Assembly (NCBI GenBank): GCA_017396725.1
Contig: JAFQLA010000289.1
Span: 1 to 9,595 of the forward strand
Length of the DNA: 9,595 nt
Source of the DNA: Oscillospiraceae bacterium
GTDB taxonomy: Bacteria > Bacillota_A > Clostridia > Oscillospirales > Oscillospiraceae
Direction of reading: 5' to 3'
Part shown: positions 1 through 5,833 of the stretch, piece after piece
How positions within the stretch are numbered: the first letter of the stretch is position 1
How the letters are laid out: each line of letters begins with the position of its first letter
The notes under the pieces: model-generated
Databases searched by the model: none
The model's input: the letters and a program-made list of their open reading frames with translations, nothing else
Told to the model about the DNA's origin: nothing
Translations under genes and position numbers: made by a program

Positions 1-177
1 CCCGCAGACGTTTGGAAGATGCTGGCAACTCTGGCTCCCATTGAACGCACCATGTTCTCCGCTGCCGCTATGCTCATCGGTGTGCCCCTGCTGATCGGTC
101 TGCCCAAGATCGGTGTTCCCGCAGGCCCCATGGCTGAAGGCGAAGCTGATGACGATGACGACGAAGAAGTTGTCTGA
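1..177 (+). CDS. C-terminal fragment of a membrane protein, possibly the S component of the ECF transporter
   Basis: The frame is open from base 1 to a TGA at 175-177 and gives 58 residues; the start lies before the window. Visible are one hydrophobic segment at about residues 18-35, a short PKIGVPAGP linker, and a strongly acidic tail (DDDDDEE) ending in VV. Codon use matches the downstream genes. The gene sits just before a deaminase, an EcfT subunit and two ECF ATPases, all on the same strand. Dedicated (group I) ECF transporters usually encode their small six-helix substrate-binding S subunit in the same operon, and no other S candidate lies in the window, so the S subunit is the best guess. 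That is inference from position: the fragment has no diagnostic motif, and any polytopic membrane protein would fit. The acidic cytoplasmic-looking tail is unusual for an S subunit. Confidence 0.6.
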   Translation, partial: PADVWKMLATLAPIERTMFSAAAMLIGVPLLIGLPKIGVPAGPMAEGEADDDDDEEVV

Positions 178-182
178 TCCCC

Positions 183-211
183 TTGAAATATCTGCAGTTT
201 TGATGTAAAAC
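183..211 (+). promoter_or_regulatory. Possible weak sigma-A promoter before the deaminase gene
   Basis: TTGAAA at 183-188 and TAAAAC at 206-211 are separated by 17 bp. The -10 box matches consensus at only 4 of 6 positions. Transcription would start near 218, inside the left arm of the hairpin at 215-248. The alternative is read-through from the upstream gene, so this is a tentative call. Confidence 0.25.
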
Positions 212-214
212 AAA

Positions 215-248
215 AAACTCCGGAAGGTCGCACGGCCTTCCGGAGTTT
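215..248. terminator. Strong 13-bp intergenic hairpin (terminator or attenuator)
   Basis: The arms 215-227 and 236-248 are perfectly complementary over 13 bp (core ACTCCGGAAGG / CCTTCCGGAGT) around an 8-nt loop. On the + strand the stem ends in TTT and then runs into CCCCC, so the U-tract is poor and termination would be partial. Read on the - strand the stem is followed by a T-rich run (complement of 205-217), which would terminate better, but no - strand gene ends here. It may be an attenuator that sets the ratio of the upstream gene to the downstream operon, or an mRNA-stabilising element. Confidence 0.6.
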
Positions 249-286
249 CCCCCATCACCCCCCCATCATTACGGACTTACAGAGAT

Positions 287-1624
287 ATGATTTTAATTAA
301 AAATATTCGCTATCTTGTGAAAAACGCCGACGAAGTGCTTCAAAATGTGGACGTCCTCATTGACGGCAACCGCATCAGCAAGATCGGCCACGATCTCAGC
401 GCCTGCCGTCACGCCACGGTGATCGACGCTACCGACAAGATCCTTTCCCCCGGCTTTGTAAATATGCATACCCATCTCTATCAGAACATGCTCAAGGGCA
501 TGCGGGACGACCTGCTCATCAAAGACTGGTGCGAGCAGGTGACCTTCCCTCTGTGCGGGATCATCAATAAGTACGCTGATAAGAACGACACCGATCTTTC
601 TTATTATTACGGCATCCTCGGCGCGGTGGAGCAGATCCGCTGCGGCATCACCGCTTTCGGTGACATGGATGTCATTCAGGACTCCCTCTTTGAAGCCTGG
701 GAAGATGTGGGCATCCGCGGCTGCGGCGCCATTCAGGCCTTTAACCGCTGGGTCCCCGCTGAGCTCTCCGTCACCGAAGAGGAGCAGAAACAGCAGATCC
801 TCGACCTCATCGAAAAGTGGCACGGCAAGGGCCTGCAGCGGGTGGCCATCGCCCCCAGCACCCCCTTCGCCTGCACCCCCGATTATCTGCGCTGGCTGGT
901 AAAGACCGGCGGCGAAAAGGGCGTGAACATCTACTGCCACATTTCCGAAACCAAGTGGGAGATCGAACAGTCTCTCGCGGATGTGGGCATGACGCCTCTT
1001 GCTTACATGGAAAGCGAAGGCGCTCTCTCCGCGCCTCTGCTGGCAGTCCATGCCGTCCATTTCACCGAAGAAGAAATGGAACTGTGCAAGAAGCGCAATG
1101 TCACCGTCTGCTACAACCCCAAGAGCAACATGAAGCTGGGCAGCGGCATCGCCCCCATTGCCGAGTATCTCAAAAAGGGCATCCCCTGCGTGATCGCTAC
1201 CGACGGCGCCGCTTCCAACGACCTTCTGGATATGTTTGAAGACATGCGCACCGGCCTTATGATGCAGAAGCTGCGCAACGGCTGCCCCGAGTGCATGAAT
1301 GCCAACGATATCTTCCGCATGGCCACCGAAAACGGCGCCAAGTTCTTTGGCATCGATGCCGGCGTCATCGAAGAAGGCAAGCTGGCAGACGTGATCTTGC
1401 TGGATACCACCAAGGCGCACTTCGGCCCCGTCCACGATGTGATCCAGAACATCGTTTACTGCGGCAAGGAAAACGATGTGGAAACCGTGATCATCAACGG
1501 CCGCATCGTCCTGCGGGACGGCGTGATGCAGACCATCGACGAAAAGGTGGCCGTAGCCAACGCCATGAAGATGGGCTCCCAGCGCCACAAGGAAGCCCTC
1601 AGCGCCATCAATGTAAGAGACTAA
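287..1624 (+). CDS. Metal-dependent amidohydrolase, MTA/SAH deaminase-like (TRZ/ATZ family)
   Basis: This 445-residue protein is of normal length for cytosolic amidohydrolase-superfamily deaminases of the TRZ/ATZ group, which hydrolyse an exocyclic amine on a purine or triazine-type ring. The metal site is complete: HTH at residues 61-63, H218 in CHISE, and D306 in ATDGAASND. Catalytic E221 is present, as is H255 in VHAVH. NPKSNMKLGSG at 277-287 is the classic family signature. Small beta-sandwich segments flank the barrel at both ends (about 1-55 and 365-415). The best match by memory is 5-methylthioadenosine/S-adenosylhomocysteine deaminase (MtaD), but substrate specificity in this family cannot be read from motifs, and adenosine-like or pterin-like substrates are possible. 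The ATG at 287 gives the usual MxLIKN-type start; the ribosome binding site is weak (AGAG only). The EcfT gene starts 18 bp downstream, so a shared operon with the importer is likely and the enzyme may process its cargo. Confidence 0.88.
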   Translation: MILIKNIRYLVKNADEVLQNVDVLIDGNRISKIGHDLSACRHATVIDATDKILSPGFVNMHTHLYQNMLKGMRDDLLIKDWCEQVTFPLCGIINKYADKNDTDLSYYYGILGAVEQIRCGITAFGDMDVIQDSLFEAWEDVGIRGCGAIQAFNRWVPAELSVTEEEQKQQILDLIEKWHGKGLQRVAIAPSTPFACTPDYLRWLVKTGGEKGVNIYCHISETKWEIEQSLADVGMTPLAYMESEGALSAPLLAVHAVHFTEEEMELCKKRNVTVCYNPKSNMKLGSGIAPIAEYLKKGIPCVIATDGAASNDLLDMFEDMRTGLMMQKLRNGCPECMNANDIFRMATENGAKFFGIDAGVIEEGKLADVILLDTTKAHFGPVHDVIQNIVYCGKENDVETVIINGRIVLRDGVMQTIDEKVAVANAMKMGSQRHKEALSAINVRD

Positions 1625-1642
1625 TAGAAAGGAAACAATCCC

Positions 1643-2506
1643 GTGAATATTATCGATTATATTCCCAACGGTTCGTTCCTGGACCGTATGGACCCCCGCG
1701 TAAAGGTTCTGGGTCTGCTGCTTTTCTCCATCATCGTTTTCGTGCTGGATAACCTCATCATGATCCTTGTGATGCTGGGCCTGGTGGTTTGCTGCTGGAA
1801 CGCCGCAAAGCTGCCCTGGTCCGATCTTAAGAAGTTCATCAAGGTGGTTATCTCCCTGATGGCCCTCATCACTTTGATGCAGTGCTGCTTCTATAAGTCT
1901 GAAAACGCCATCAACTTCTTCGGCATCCTCATCGAGCACAAAGACTACATTTTCAATATCGCCTTCCCCGCCGATTTCAAGGTCCGCTTCCTGCAGGGCT
2001 TCGGCCTTCACTGGCAGGGTCTGGTATTCTCTCTTCTGCTGGCTCTGCGCCTGCTGACTCTCATCATCCTCATGCCCATGGTCATCAAGTCCACCCGTCT
2101 GGACCTCTTCTCTCTGGGTCTTATCAAGCTTAAGCTCCCCTACCGCATCGCTTACATGGCTACCACCGCCATCAACATGGTGCCCACCTTCACCGAAGAG
2201 ATCGGCGTTATTATGGACGCGCAGAAAATGCGCGGCATGACCGTGTTTGAAAGCGGCAAACTCTGGGCCAAAGTCAAGGCATGGATCACTCTGGTAGTGC
2301 CTCTGGTCATCGGCGCTATGCGCCGCGCACAGATGATGGGCGTTGCCATGGATACCCGCGCATTCGGCGCCAACAAGAAGCGCACCTGCCTGAGCGAACT
2401 GCATCTGCAGAAGTCCGATATCATCGCAGGCATCATTGCCGTGGCAGTGGGCGCGGCTCTGCTGGTGGGCAACTACGCTCTCGCTTTTGCCCGCATCAGC
2501 GTCTGA
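1643..2506 (+). CDS. ecfT: ECF transporter transmembrane T component (EcfT/CbiQ family)
   Basis: EcfT is the membrane scaffold that couples ATP hydrolysis by the two A subunits to movement of the substrate-binding S subunit. The 287-residue protein begins at GTG 1643, placed 9 nt after the GAAAGGA site at 1627-1633. It shows the family's early DPRVKVL motif (17-23), several hydrophobic segments (about 22-52, 65-82, 127-147, 215-225, 259-282) and a conserved proline in MVPTF (179-183). Both cytoplasmic coupling signatures are present: AQKMRG at 193-198 and TRAFG at 238-242. These correspond to the two Ala-Arg-Gly boxes whose arginines sit on the ATPases. The second reads R-A-F-G rather than R-G-F-G, a mild departure. 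It follows the deaminase by 18 bp and precedes the ATPases by 23 bp. CbiQ or NikQ identity is unlikely because no cobalt or nickel partner genes are seen. Confidence 0.92.
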   Translation: MNIIDYIPNGSFLDRMDPRVKVLGLLLFSIIVFVLDNLIMILVMLGLVVCCWNAAKLPWSDLKKFIKVVISLMALITLMQCCFYKSENAINFFGILIEHKDYIFNIAFPADFKVRFLQGFGLHWQGLVFSLLLALRLLTLIILMPMVIKSTRLDLFSLGLIKLKLPYRIAYMATTAINMVPTFTEEIGVIMDAQKMRGMTVFESGKLWAKVKAWITLVVPLVIGAMRRAQMMGVAMDTRAFGANKKRTCLSELHLQKSDIIAGIIAVAVGAALLVGNYALAFARISV

Positions 2507-2529
2507 GATGAACAGGAGGTTCAAGTAAA

Positions 2530-3423
2530 ATGGCTAATAAAATTACTGACGCCTATAAAGCCGGCGATACCATCATCAAGCTGGAGGATGTTTCCTACCG
2601 CTATCCCCGCACCAAGAAATGGGTGCTCAAGCATATCAATCTCGAGATCAAAAAGGGCGAATTCATTGCTGTCATGGGTGAAAACGGCGCCGCCAAAACC
2701 ACCCTGTGCCAGTGCCTGAACTCCGCCGTGCCCAACTTCCATCACGGCAAGCTCAAGGGCAAGGTCACCGTTTTCGGCATCGACACCAAGGAATGCGAAA
2801 TGTCCAACCTGTCCGATAAGGTAGGCATGGTGCTGGAAGATCCCGAAGCACAGCTTTTCACCACCACCGTCCGCAACGAAGTGGCCTTCGGCGCGGAAAA
2901 TCTGGAAGTGGAACGCGAAGAGCTCTTCCGCCGTGTAGACTGGGCGCTGGACATCGTAGGTCTCACCGAATTCGCAGACCGCGAACCCACCGCGCTTTCC
3001 GGCGGCCAGAAGCAGCGCTTGGCTATCGCCGCAAACCTTGCCATGCTGCCCTCCGTTCTGGTGCTGGATGAGCCCACCTCTCAGCTGGACCCCATCGGCA
3101 CCCGCGATGTATATGAAGTTATCCGCATGCTCCGCGAAAAGGAGAATATGACCATCGTCATCGCCACCCACAAGAGCGAAGAGATCGCGGAATTTGCTGA
3201 CAAGGTGCTGGTGCTCAAGGAAGGTCAGGTAGCGGCATTCGATACTCCCGATGTGATCTTCAACGACAAGGAACTGATGGACGCATGCAGCATCCGTCCT
3301 CCTCAGGTTTCCGCTCTGGCCAGCTATCTGCGCGACAAGGGCGAAGATATCGGCTGCAAGCCCACGCTGATGAGCGAAGCCAAGGAAGGCATCGACAAGT
3401 GGTATAAGGGGGCACGGAAATGA
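2530..3423 (+). CDS. ECF transporter ATPase, first A component, with altered Walker A and Q-loop
   Basis: This 297-residue cytosolic ABC ATPase should pair with the next gene product to power the ECF importer. A strong AGGAGG (2514-2519) precedes ATG 2530. Motifs in order: Walker A GENGAAKT at 50-57, Q-loop region VLEDPEAQLF at 101-110, signature LSGGQ at 156-160, Walker B LVLD at 177-180 with catalytic E181, D-loop SQLD at 184-187, and switch H214. The C-terminal RPPQV (256-260) is typical of ECF A subunits. Two positions depart from consensus: the Walker A glycine just before the lysine is alanine (A55), and the Q-loop glutamine is glutamate (E103). Signature, Walker B and His switch are intact. 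Lysine K56 and threonine T57 remain, so nucleotide binding may persist with weaker hydrolysis. Symbols such as ecfA1 or cbiO are avoided because the substrate is unknown. Confidence 0.92.
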   Translation: MANKITDAYKAGDTIIKLEDVSYRYPRTKKWVLKHINLEIKKGEFIAVMGENGAAKTTLCQCLNSAVPNFHHGKLKGKVTVFGIDTKECEMSNLSDKVGMVLEDPEAQLFTTTVRNEVAFGAENLEVEREELFRRVDWALDIVGLTEFADREPTALSGGQKQRLAIAANLAMLPSVLVLDEPTSQLDPIGTRDVYEVIRMLREKENMTIVIATHKSEEIAEFADKVLVLKEGQVAAFDTPDVIFNDKELMDACSIRPPQVSALASYLRDKGEDIGCKPTLMSEAKEGIDKWYKGARK

Positions 3424-4250
3424 GCAAGAAAGTTGTACTGAAAATCGATAACCTGAGCTACGCCTACAAAGCCGGCTCCTTTGCGCTGGAAAATGTGAAT
3501 ATCGAGATCTACGAAAATGACTTCGTAGCCATCATCGGCCAGAACGGCGCAGGCAAATCCACCCTGCTTAAGAACATCACCGGTCTTCTCCGTCCCACCG
3601 AAGGCGCCATCTATGTCAACGGCAAGGACAATAAGGATATGACCATCGCCGACATCTCCAAGGAGATCGGCTTCGTGCTGCAGAACCCCGACCGCCAGCT
3701 CTTCGCCGACAATGTCTATGAAGAAGTGGCTTACGGTCTGCGCAACGCCGGCATGAAGGAAGAGGACATCAAGGTCCGCGTGGAGGAAACGCTCCAGGCC
3801 GTCGGTCTTGCCGACAAGAAGGAAGACTATCCTCCCGCACTCTCCAAGGGTGACCGCGCCAAGGTAGTCATCGCCTGCGTCATCGCCATGCAGCCCGGCA
3901 TCATCATTCTGGACGAGCCCACCAGCGGTCAGGACTTCAAGGGCTGCTATCAGATCATGGATATCGCCAAGGCCATGCATAAGCTGGGTCACACCATCAT
4001 CTTCGTCACCCACCACATGCCTCTGGTTACCGAGTATGCCGACCGCACCATCGTTATGGCCCGCAAAAAGGTGCTGATGGACGGCTATTCCCACGATGTA
4101 TTCAATCATCCCGAAGAACTGGCCACCACCAACATCAAGCCTCCCCAGATCACTCAGTTCGGCTCTATGCTCTCCGAGTTCATTCCCCTCGAGCACACCA
4201 TGCTCAGCGTGGAAGAACTGGGCGACGCGCTTTTGAAGCTGCAGAAGTAA
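3420..4250 (+). CDS. ECF transporter ATPase, second A component, with altered signature motif
   Basis: This 276-residue ABC ATPase is the partner of the preceding A subunit. Its ATG (3420) overlaps the previous TGA as ATGA, with AAGGGGG just upstream, so the two are likely translationally coupled and made in equal amounts. Motifs: canonical Walker A GQNGAGKS at 40-47, Q88 in VLQNPDRQLF, signature LSKGD at 141-145 instead of LSGGQ, Walker B IILD at 162-165 with E166, D-loop SGQD at 169-172, and switch H198. The C-terminal KPPQIT matches the ECF A-subunit tail. The signature change puts lysine where the first signature glycine should be and aspartate in place of glutamine. This signature faces the nucleotide held by the partner's altered Walker A, so one composite site is intact and the other is degenerate. 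It is the last gene of the operon, 25 bp before a terminator stem. Confidence 0.92.
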   Translation: MSKKVVLKIDNLSYAYKAGSFALENVNIEIYENDFVAIIGQNGAGKSTLLKNITGLLRPTEGAIYVNGKDNKDMTIADISKEIGFVLQNPDRQLFADNVYEEVAYGLRNAGMKEEDIKVRVEETLQAVGLADKKEDYPPALSKGDRAKVVIACVIAMQPGIIILDEPTSGQDFKGCYQIMDIAKAMHKLGHTIIFVTHHMPLVTEYADRTIVMARKKVLMDGYSHDVFNHPEELATTNIKPPQITQFGSMLSEFIPLEHTMLSVEELGDALLKLQK

Positions 4251-4275
4251 ATATGCTCCCGCTCCGCGCGGGTAC

Positions 4276-4307
4276 AAAAAGCTCCGGTCTTCGGCCGGAG
4301 CTTTTTA
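4276..4307 (+). terminator. Intrinsic terminator of the ECF operon
   Basis: A perfect 12-bp stem pairs 4276-4287 (AAAAAGCTCCGG) with 4295-4306 (CCGGAGCTTTTT) around a 7-nt loop. The U-run forms the end of the right arm. It lies 25 bp after the last ATPase stop codon. Confidence 0.9.
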
Positions 4308-4324
4308 TTGCGATCCCATGCCGC

Positions 4325-4444
4325 GGAGAAAAGAACATTTTCCAGGGCGTCTGCAAGAAGGATGCCAGCGATAAGCAGGTCATGGTCATCTCCCGCATTA
4401 CCCTTCTGGTGCTGGCTGCCATCGGCAATGTGCAGGATATGTAA
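4325..4444 (+). pseudogene. Relic of a sodium/solute symporter (PutP/SSS family)
   Basis: About 38 codons in frame with 4253 read EKNIFQGVCKKDASDKQ and then VMVISRITLLVLAAIG before degenerating into a stop at 4442-4444. The pattern of a K-[KN]-A-S-[DE]-K-[QE] linker followed by V-x-x-[SG]-R-[IV] and a hydrophobic helix is the cytoplasmic loop and next membrane helix of sodium/proline-type symporters. Intact PutP proteins are about 500 residues, so less than a tenth survives. It has no start codon or ribosome binding site of its own and lies between the ECF terminator and the terminator of the minus-strand NADAR gene. The simplest reading is a deletion scar of a lost transporter. The motif match is from memory; an unrelated open frame is possible but unlikely given the codon-by-codon fit. 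Confidence 0.65.
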
Positions 4445-4452
4445 TGGAATTG

Positions 4453-4487
4453 AAAGAGTGGTATACCTTGCGGTATACCACTCTTTT
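4453..4487. terminator. Intrinsic terminator of the NADAR gene, near-symmetric
   Basis: A perfect 15-bp stem pairs 4453-4467 (AAAGAGTGGTATACC) with 4472-4486 (GGTATACCACTCTTT) around the loop TTGC. It begins 1 base beyond the stop codon of the minus-strand gene ending at 4489. T-rich ends on both strands (TTTTCTT on +, CTTTCAATT on -) suggest it can act in either direction. Confidence 0.85.
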
Positions 4488-4488
4488 C

Positions 4489-5130
4489 TTATGCGCAAAG
4501 CGCCCGGAATTCCTCAAAATCACGGCAGCGCTCCAGCGTGCCCTTTCGTGAAAGGTTTAAGAAGAGAGCCGCTGACCGCGCCTGACAGTTGATGCTCTTA
4601 TCCGGATTGAACTCGATATCCGTAAAACCGTCATATTCCAAAAGTGTCTCCGCCAGCTCGGGATTTTCCATAAGGGCATTGATATAGAGCCAGTTATAAA
4701 AGGCCGTAGATGGCACGGCAGGGATGGTCTGCCCCTCAAAATAAAAGCTTTTCAGCGCCCCGCTTGCCCGCAGCCGCGGATCCCGCTTGGCCTCCTTGGG
4801 GGATGCGGTATAGAGGTCGGTATAGGGGCCGCCTGCGGTAAAGACCTTGCCGCCGTGATACACACATTCCAGCGGGATACTGCGCCCCAACGAGGGCACA
4901 TACTTTTTGAGATTGAAGGCGCTGAGGGCAACGCCCGCCGCCTCCGTGGATTTGGATGAGATCTCAAGGATCCTGCGCTGCGGAAAACGCCGTGCAAACG
5001 CCTCGTGCAGCGCCGCCACATTCTTCCGCTTCTGGGACGCCGCCAGACCTTTGTTCCAGACAAACTCGGTCATGTAGGTGTCCACATAGCTGCCTCTTTT
5101 TGCGGGCAAAAAAACGGGTCTCGTCGCCAT
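4489..5130 (-). CDS. NADAR-family protein resembling DarT1-associated antitoxins, orphan
   Basis: The 213-residue protein matches, from memory, the family annotated as DarT1-associated NADAR antitoxin (formerly a DUF). Members share an N-terminal MxxRPVFxP, a central LEISSKS followed by SAFNL, GGPYTDLY and a C-terminal TDIEFNP then INCQARSAALF. Here these are at residues 1-9, 55-61, 70-74, 100-107, 170-176 and 180-190. Established work shows NADAR enzymes remove ADP-ribose from guanine bases, reversing DNA modification by DarT1 toxins. No DarT-like gene lies in the window, and the gene upstream is divergent, so this is a solitary copy. It may be a housekeeping de-ADP-ribosylase, an anti-toxin guard, or a remnant of a lost pair. 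The frame is intact. GGAGG at 5139-5143 sits 8 nt before the ATG at 5130. Confidence 0.75.
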   Translation of the reverse strand: MATRPVFLPAKRGSYVDTYMTEFVWNKGLAASQKRKNVAALHEAFARRFPQRRILEISSKSTEAAGVALSAFNLKKYVPSLGRSIPLECVYHGGKVFTAGGPYTDLYTASPKEAKRDPRLRASGALKSFYFEGQTIPAVPSTAFYNWLYINALMENPELAETLLEYDGFTDIEFNPDKSINCQARSAALFLNLSRKGTLERCRDFEEFRALCA

Positions 5131-5174
5131 AATTCATACCTCCAATTCATTTTTAAATTTTCTTATAGGCGAAC

Positions 5175-5202
5175 TTCACCCCCTCTTTTTCGAGGGGGTG
5201 AA
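5175..5202. other. 11-bp GC-rich hairpin in the predicted NADAR mRNA leader
   Basis: Arms 5175-5185 (TTCACCCCCTC) and 5192-5202 (GAGGGGGTGAA) pair perfectly around a 6-nt loop. Neither strand has a T-run after the stem, so it is not a normal terminator. If the minus-strand promoter at 5212-5241 is right, the hairpin sits within a few bases of the transcript 5' end, where it could stabilise the mRNA. Confidence 0.6.
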
Positions 5203-5211
5203 AAGGACCCC

Positions 5212-5241
5212 ATGATACCACAAAGGCACCCGCCATGGCAA
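5212..5241 (-). promoter_or_regulatory. Predicted sigma-A promoter of the NADAR gene
   Basis: On the minus strand TTGCCA (5241-5236) and TATCAT (5217-5212) are each 5 of 6 matches to consensus and are separated by 18 bp. Transcription would start near 5205, giving a leader of about 75 nt that begins with the hairpin at 5175-5202. Confidence 0.55.
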
Positions 5242-5268
5242 GGATCTTCCCGTGAACTTTTTGTAAAC

Positions 5269-5297
5269 TTGCCTCGAAAACGAAAAAGCGTTATAAT
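5269..5297 (+). promoter_or_regulatory. Sigma-A promoter of the GtrA-family gene
   Basis: TTGCCT at 5269-5274 and a perfect TATAAT at 5292-5297 are separated by 17 bp. Transcription would start near 5304, about 25 nt before the ATG at 5329, leaving just enough room for the GGAAAGGA site at 5312-5319. Confidence 0.75.
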
Positions 5298-5328
5298 ACC
5301 CTCATTAAATCGGAAAGGACTCACGGCT

Positions 5329-5739
5329 ATGGCTAAAAACAAGGAACTCATCCGCTCACTGAAATTTGTGCTCTTCTCCGCCAGCGCAGGCATCATTCAG
5401 GTGGTAAGCTTTACGCTGATGGAAGAAGTGCTGCACTGGACCCACTGGGTCTCCTACCTTGTGGCTCTGATCCTCTCCGTGCTGTGGAACTTCACCCTCA
5501 ACCGCAAATTCACCTTCCATTCCGCCGGCAATGTGCCCAAGGCCATGGCGCTGGTGGCGGTTTTCTACCTCGTTTTCACCCCCCTTTCCACCTGGTGGAC
5601 GGCCGTGCTTACGGGGGACGGTTTCGGCTGGAACGAGTATCTGGTGCTGGCCCTTACCATGCTGGTGAATTTCGTTACCGAATACCTGTATGACCGCTTT
5701 GTGGTCTTTGGCAAAACCATTGATACTGCTGTAAAATAA
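5329..5739 (+). CDS. GtrA-family small membrane protein
   Basis: GtrA-like proteins are small four-helix membrane proteins, several of which are thought to help move lipid-linked sugars across the membrane for cell-envelope glycosylation. This one is 136 residues, the normal size. Four hydrophobic segments lie at about 12-32, 41-57, 71-93 and 102-119. The family signature is clear: F13 and G21 in helix 1, SYLVALILS then NFTLNRKFTF (54-63) after helix 2, and a closing NFVTEYLYDRFVVF (114-127). ATG 5329 is chosen over the longer open frame from 5005 because it follows GGAAAGGA by 9 nt and a TATAAT promoter, and because homology starts here. It is monocistronic. No glycosyltransferase partner is adjacent, so the cargo cannot be inferred. 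Confidence 0.88.
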   Translation: MAKNKELIRSLKFVLFSASAGIIQVVSFTLMEEVLHWTHWVSYLVALILSVLWNFTLNRKFTFHSAGNVPKAMALVAVFYLVFTPLSTWWTAVLTGDGFGWNEYLVLALTMLVNFVTEYLYDRFVVFGKTIDTAVK

Positions 5740-5760
5740 GCTGTTTCTTATCCAACTCAC

Positions 5761-5794
5761 AAAAATTTGCATCTTCGAAAATTTTTCTTTTTTA
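5761..5794 (+). terminator. Weak AT-only hairpin after the GtrA gene
   Basis: AAAAATTT (5761-5768) can pair with AAATTTTT (5779-5786), followed by CTTTTTTA. The stem has no GC pairs, so termination would be weak. The same AT-rich stretch lies directly upstream of the -35 box at 5799 and may instead act as an UP element for that promoter. Confidence 0.35.
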
Positions 5795-5798
5795 TCTA

Positions 5799-5827
5799 TT
5801 GACGAATGGCATCAGGAAGTATAGAAT
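5799..5827 (+). promoter_or_regulatory. Near-consensus sigma-A promoter in a gene-free gap
   Basis: TTGACG at 5799-5804 and TAGAAT at 5822-5827 are each 5 of 6 matches to consensus and are separated by exactly 17 bp. The 35 bp upstream are rich in A and T tracts, as in UP elements. Transcription would start near 5834. No + strand gene follows before a terminator at 5958, which points to a non-coding product. Confidence 0.7.
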
Positions 5828-5833
5828 AACCCC

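Noticed and set aside
293..2524. 743-residue open frame on the minus strand
   Set aside because: It is antisense to the amidohydrolase and EcfT genes, both of which have complete motifs. Its composition is His/Ala/Gly/Asp-rich with no recognisable domain. It arises because the + strand genes rarely use codons whose complement is a stop.
2521..4277. Two long minus-strand frames (2521-3171 and 3324-4277)
   Set aside because: They are shadows of the two ATPase genes for the same codon-bias reason, with low-complexity composition and no supporting start signals.
215..4306. CTCCGG-containing hairpins at 215-248 and 4276-4306 as a repeat pair flanking a mobile unit
   Set aside because: Only the short CTCCGG core is shared. 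Loops and flanks differ, and both positions are natural transcription boundaries, so they are better read as independent hairpins.
5005..5328. Upstream extension of the GtrA frame
   Set aside because: The extension runs through the NADAR gene start, the hairpin and the TATAAT promoter. The ribosome binding site and family homology both support ATG 5329.
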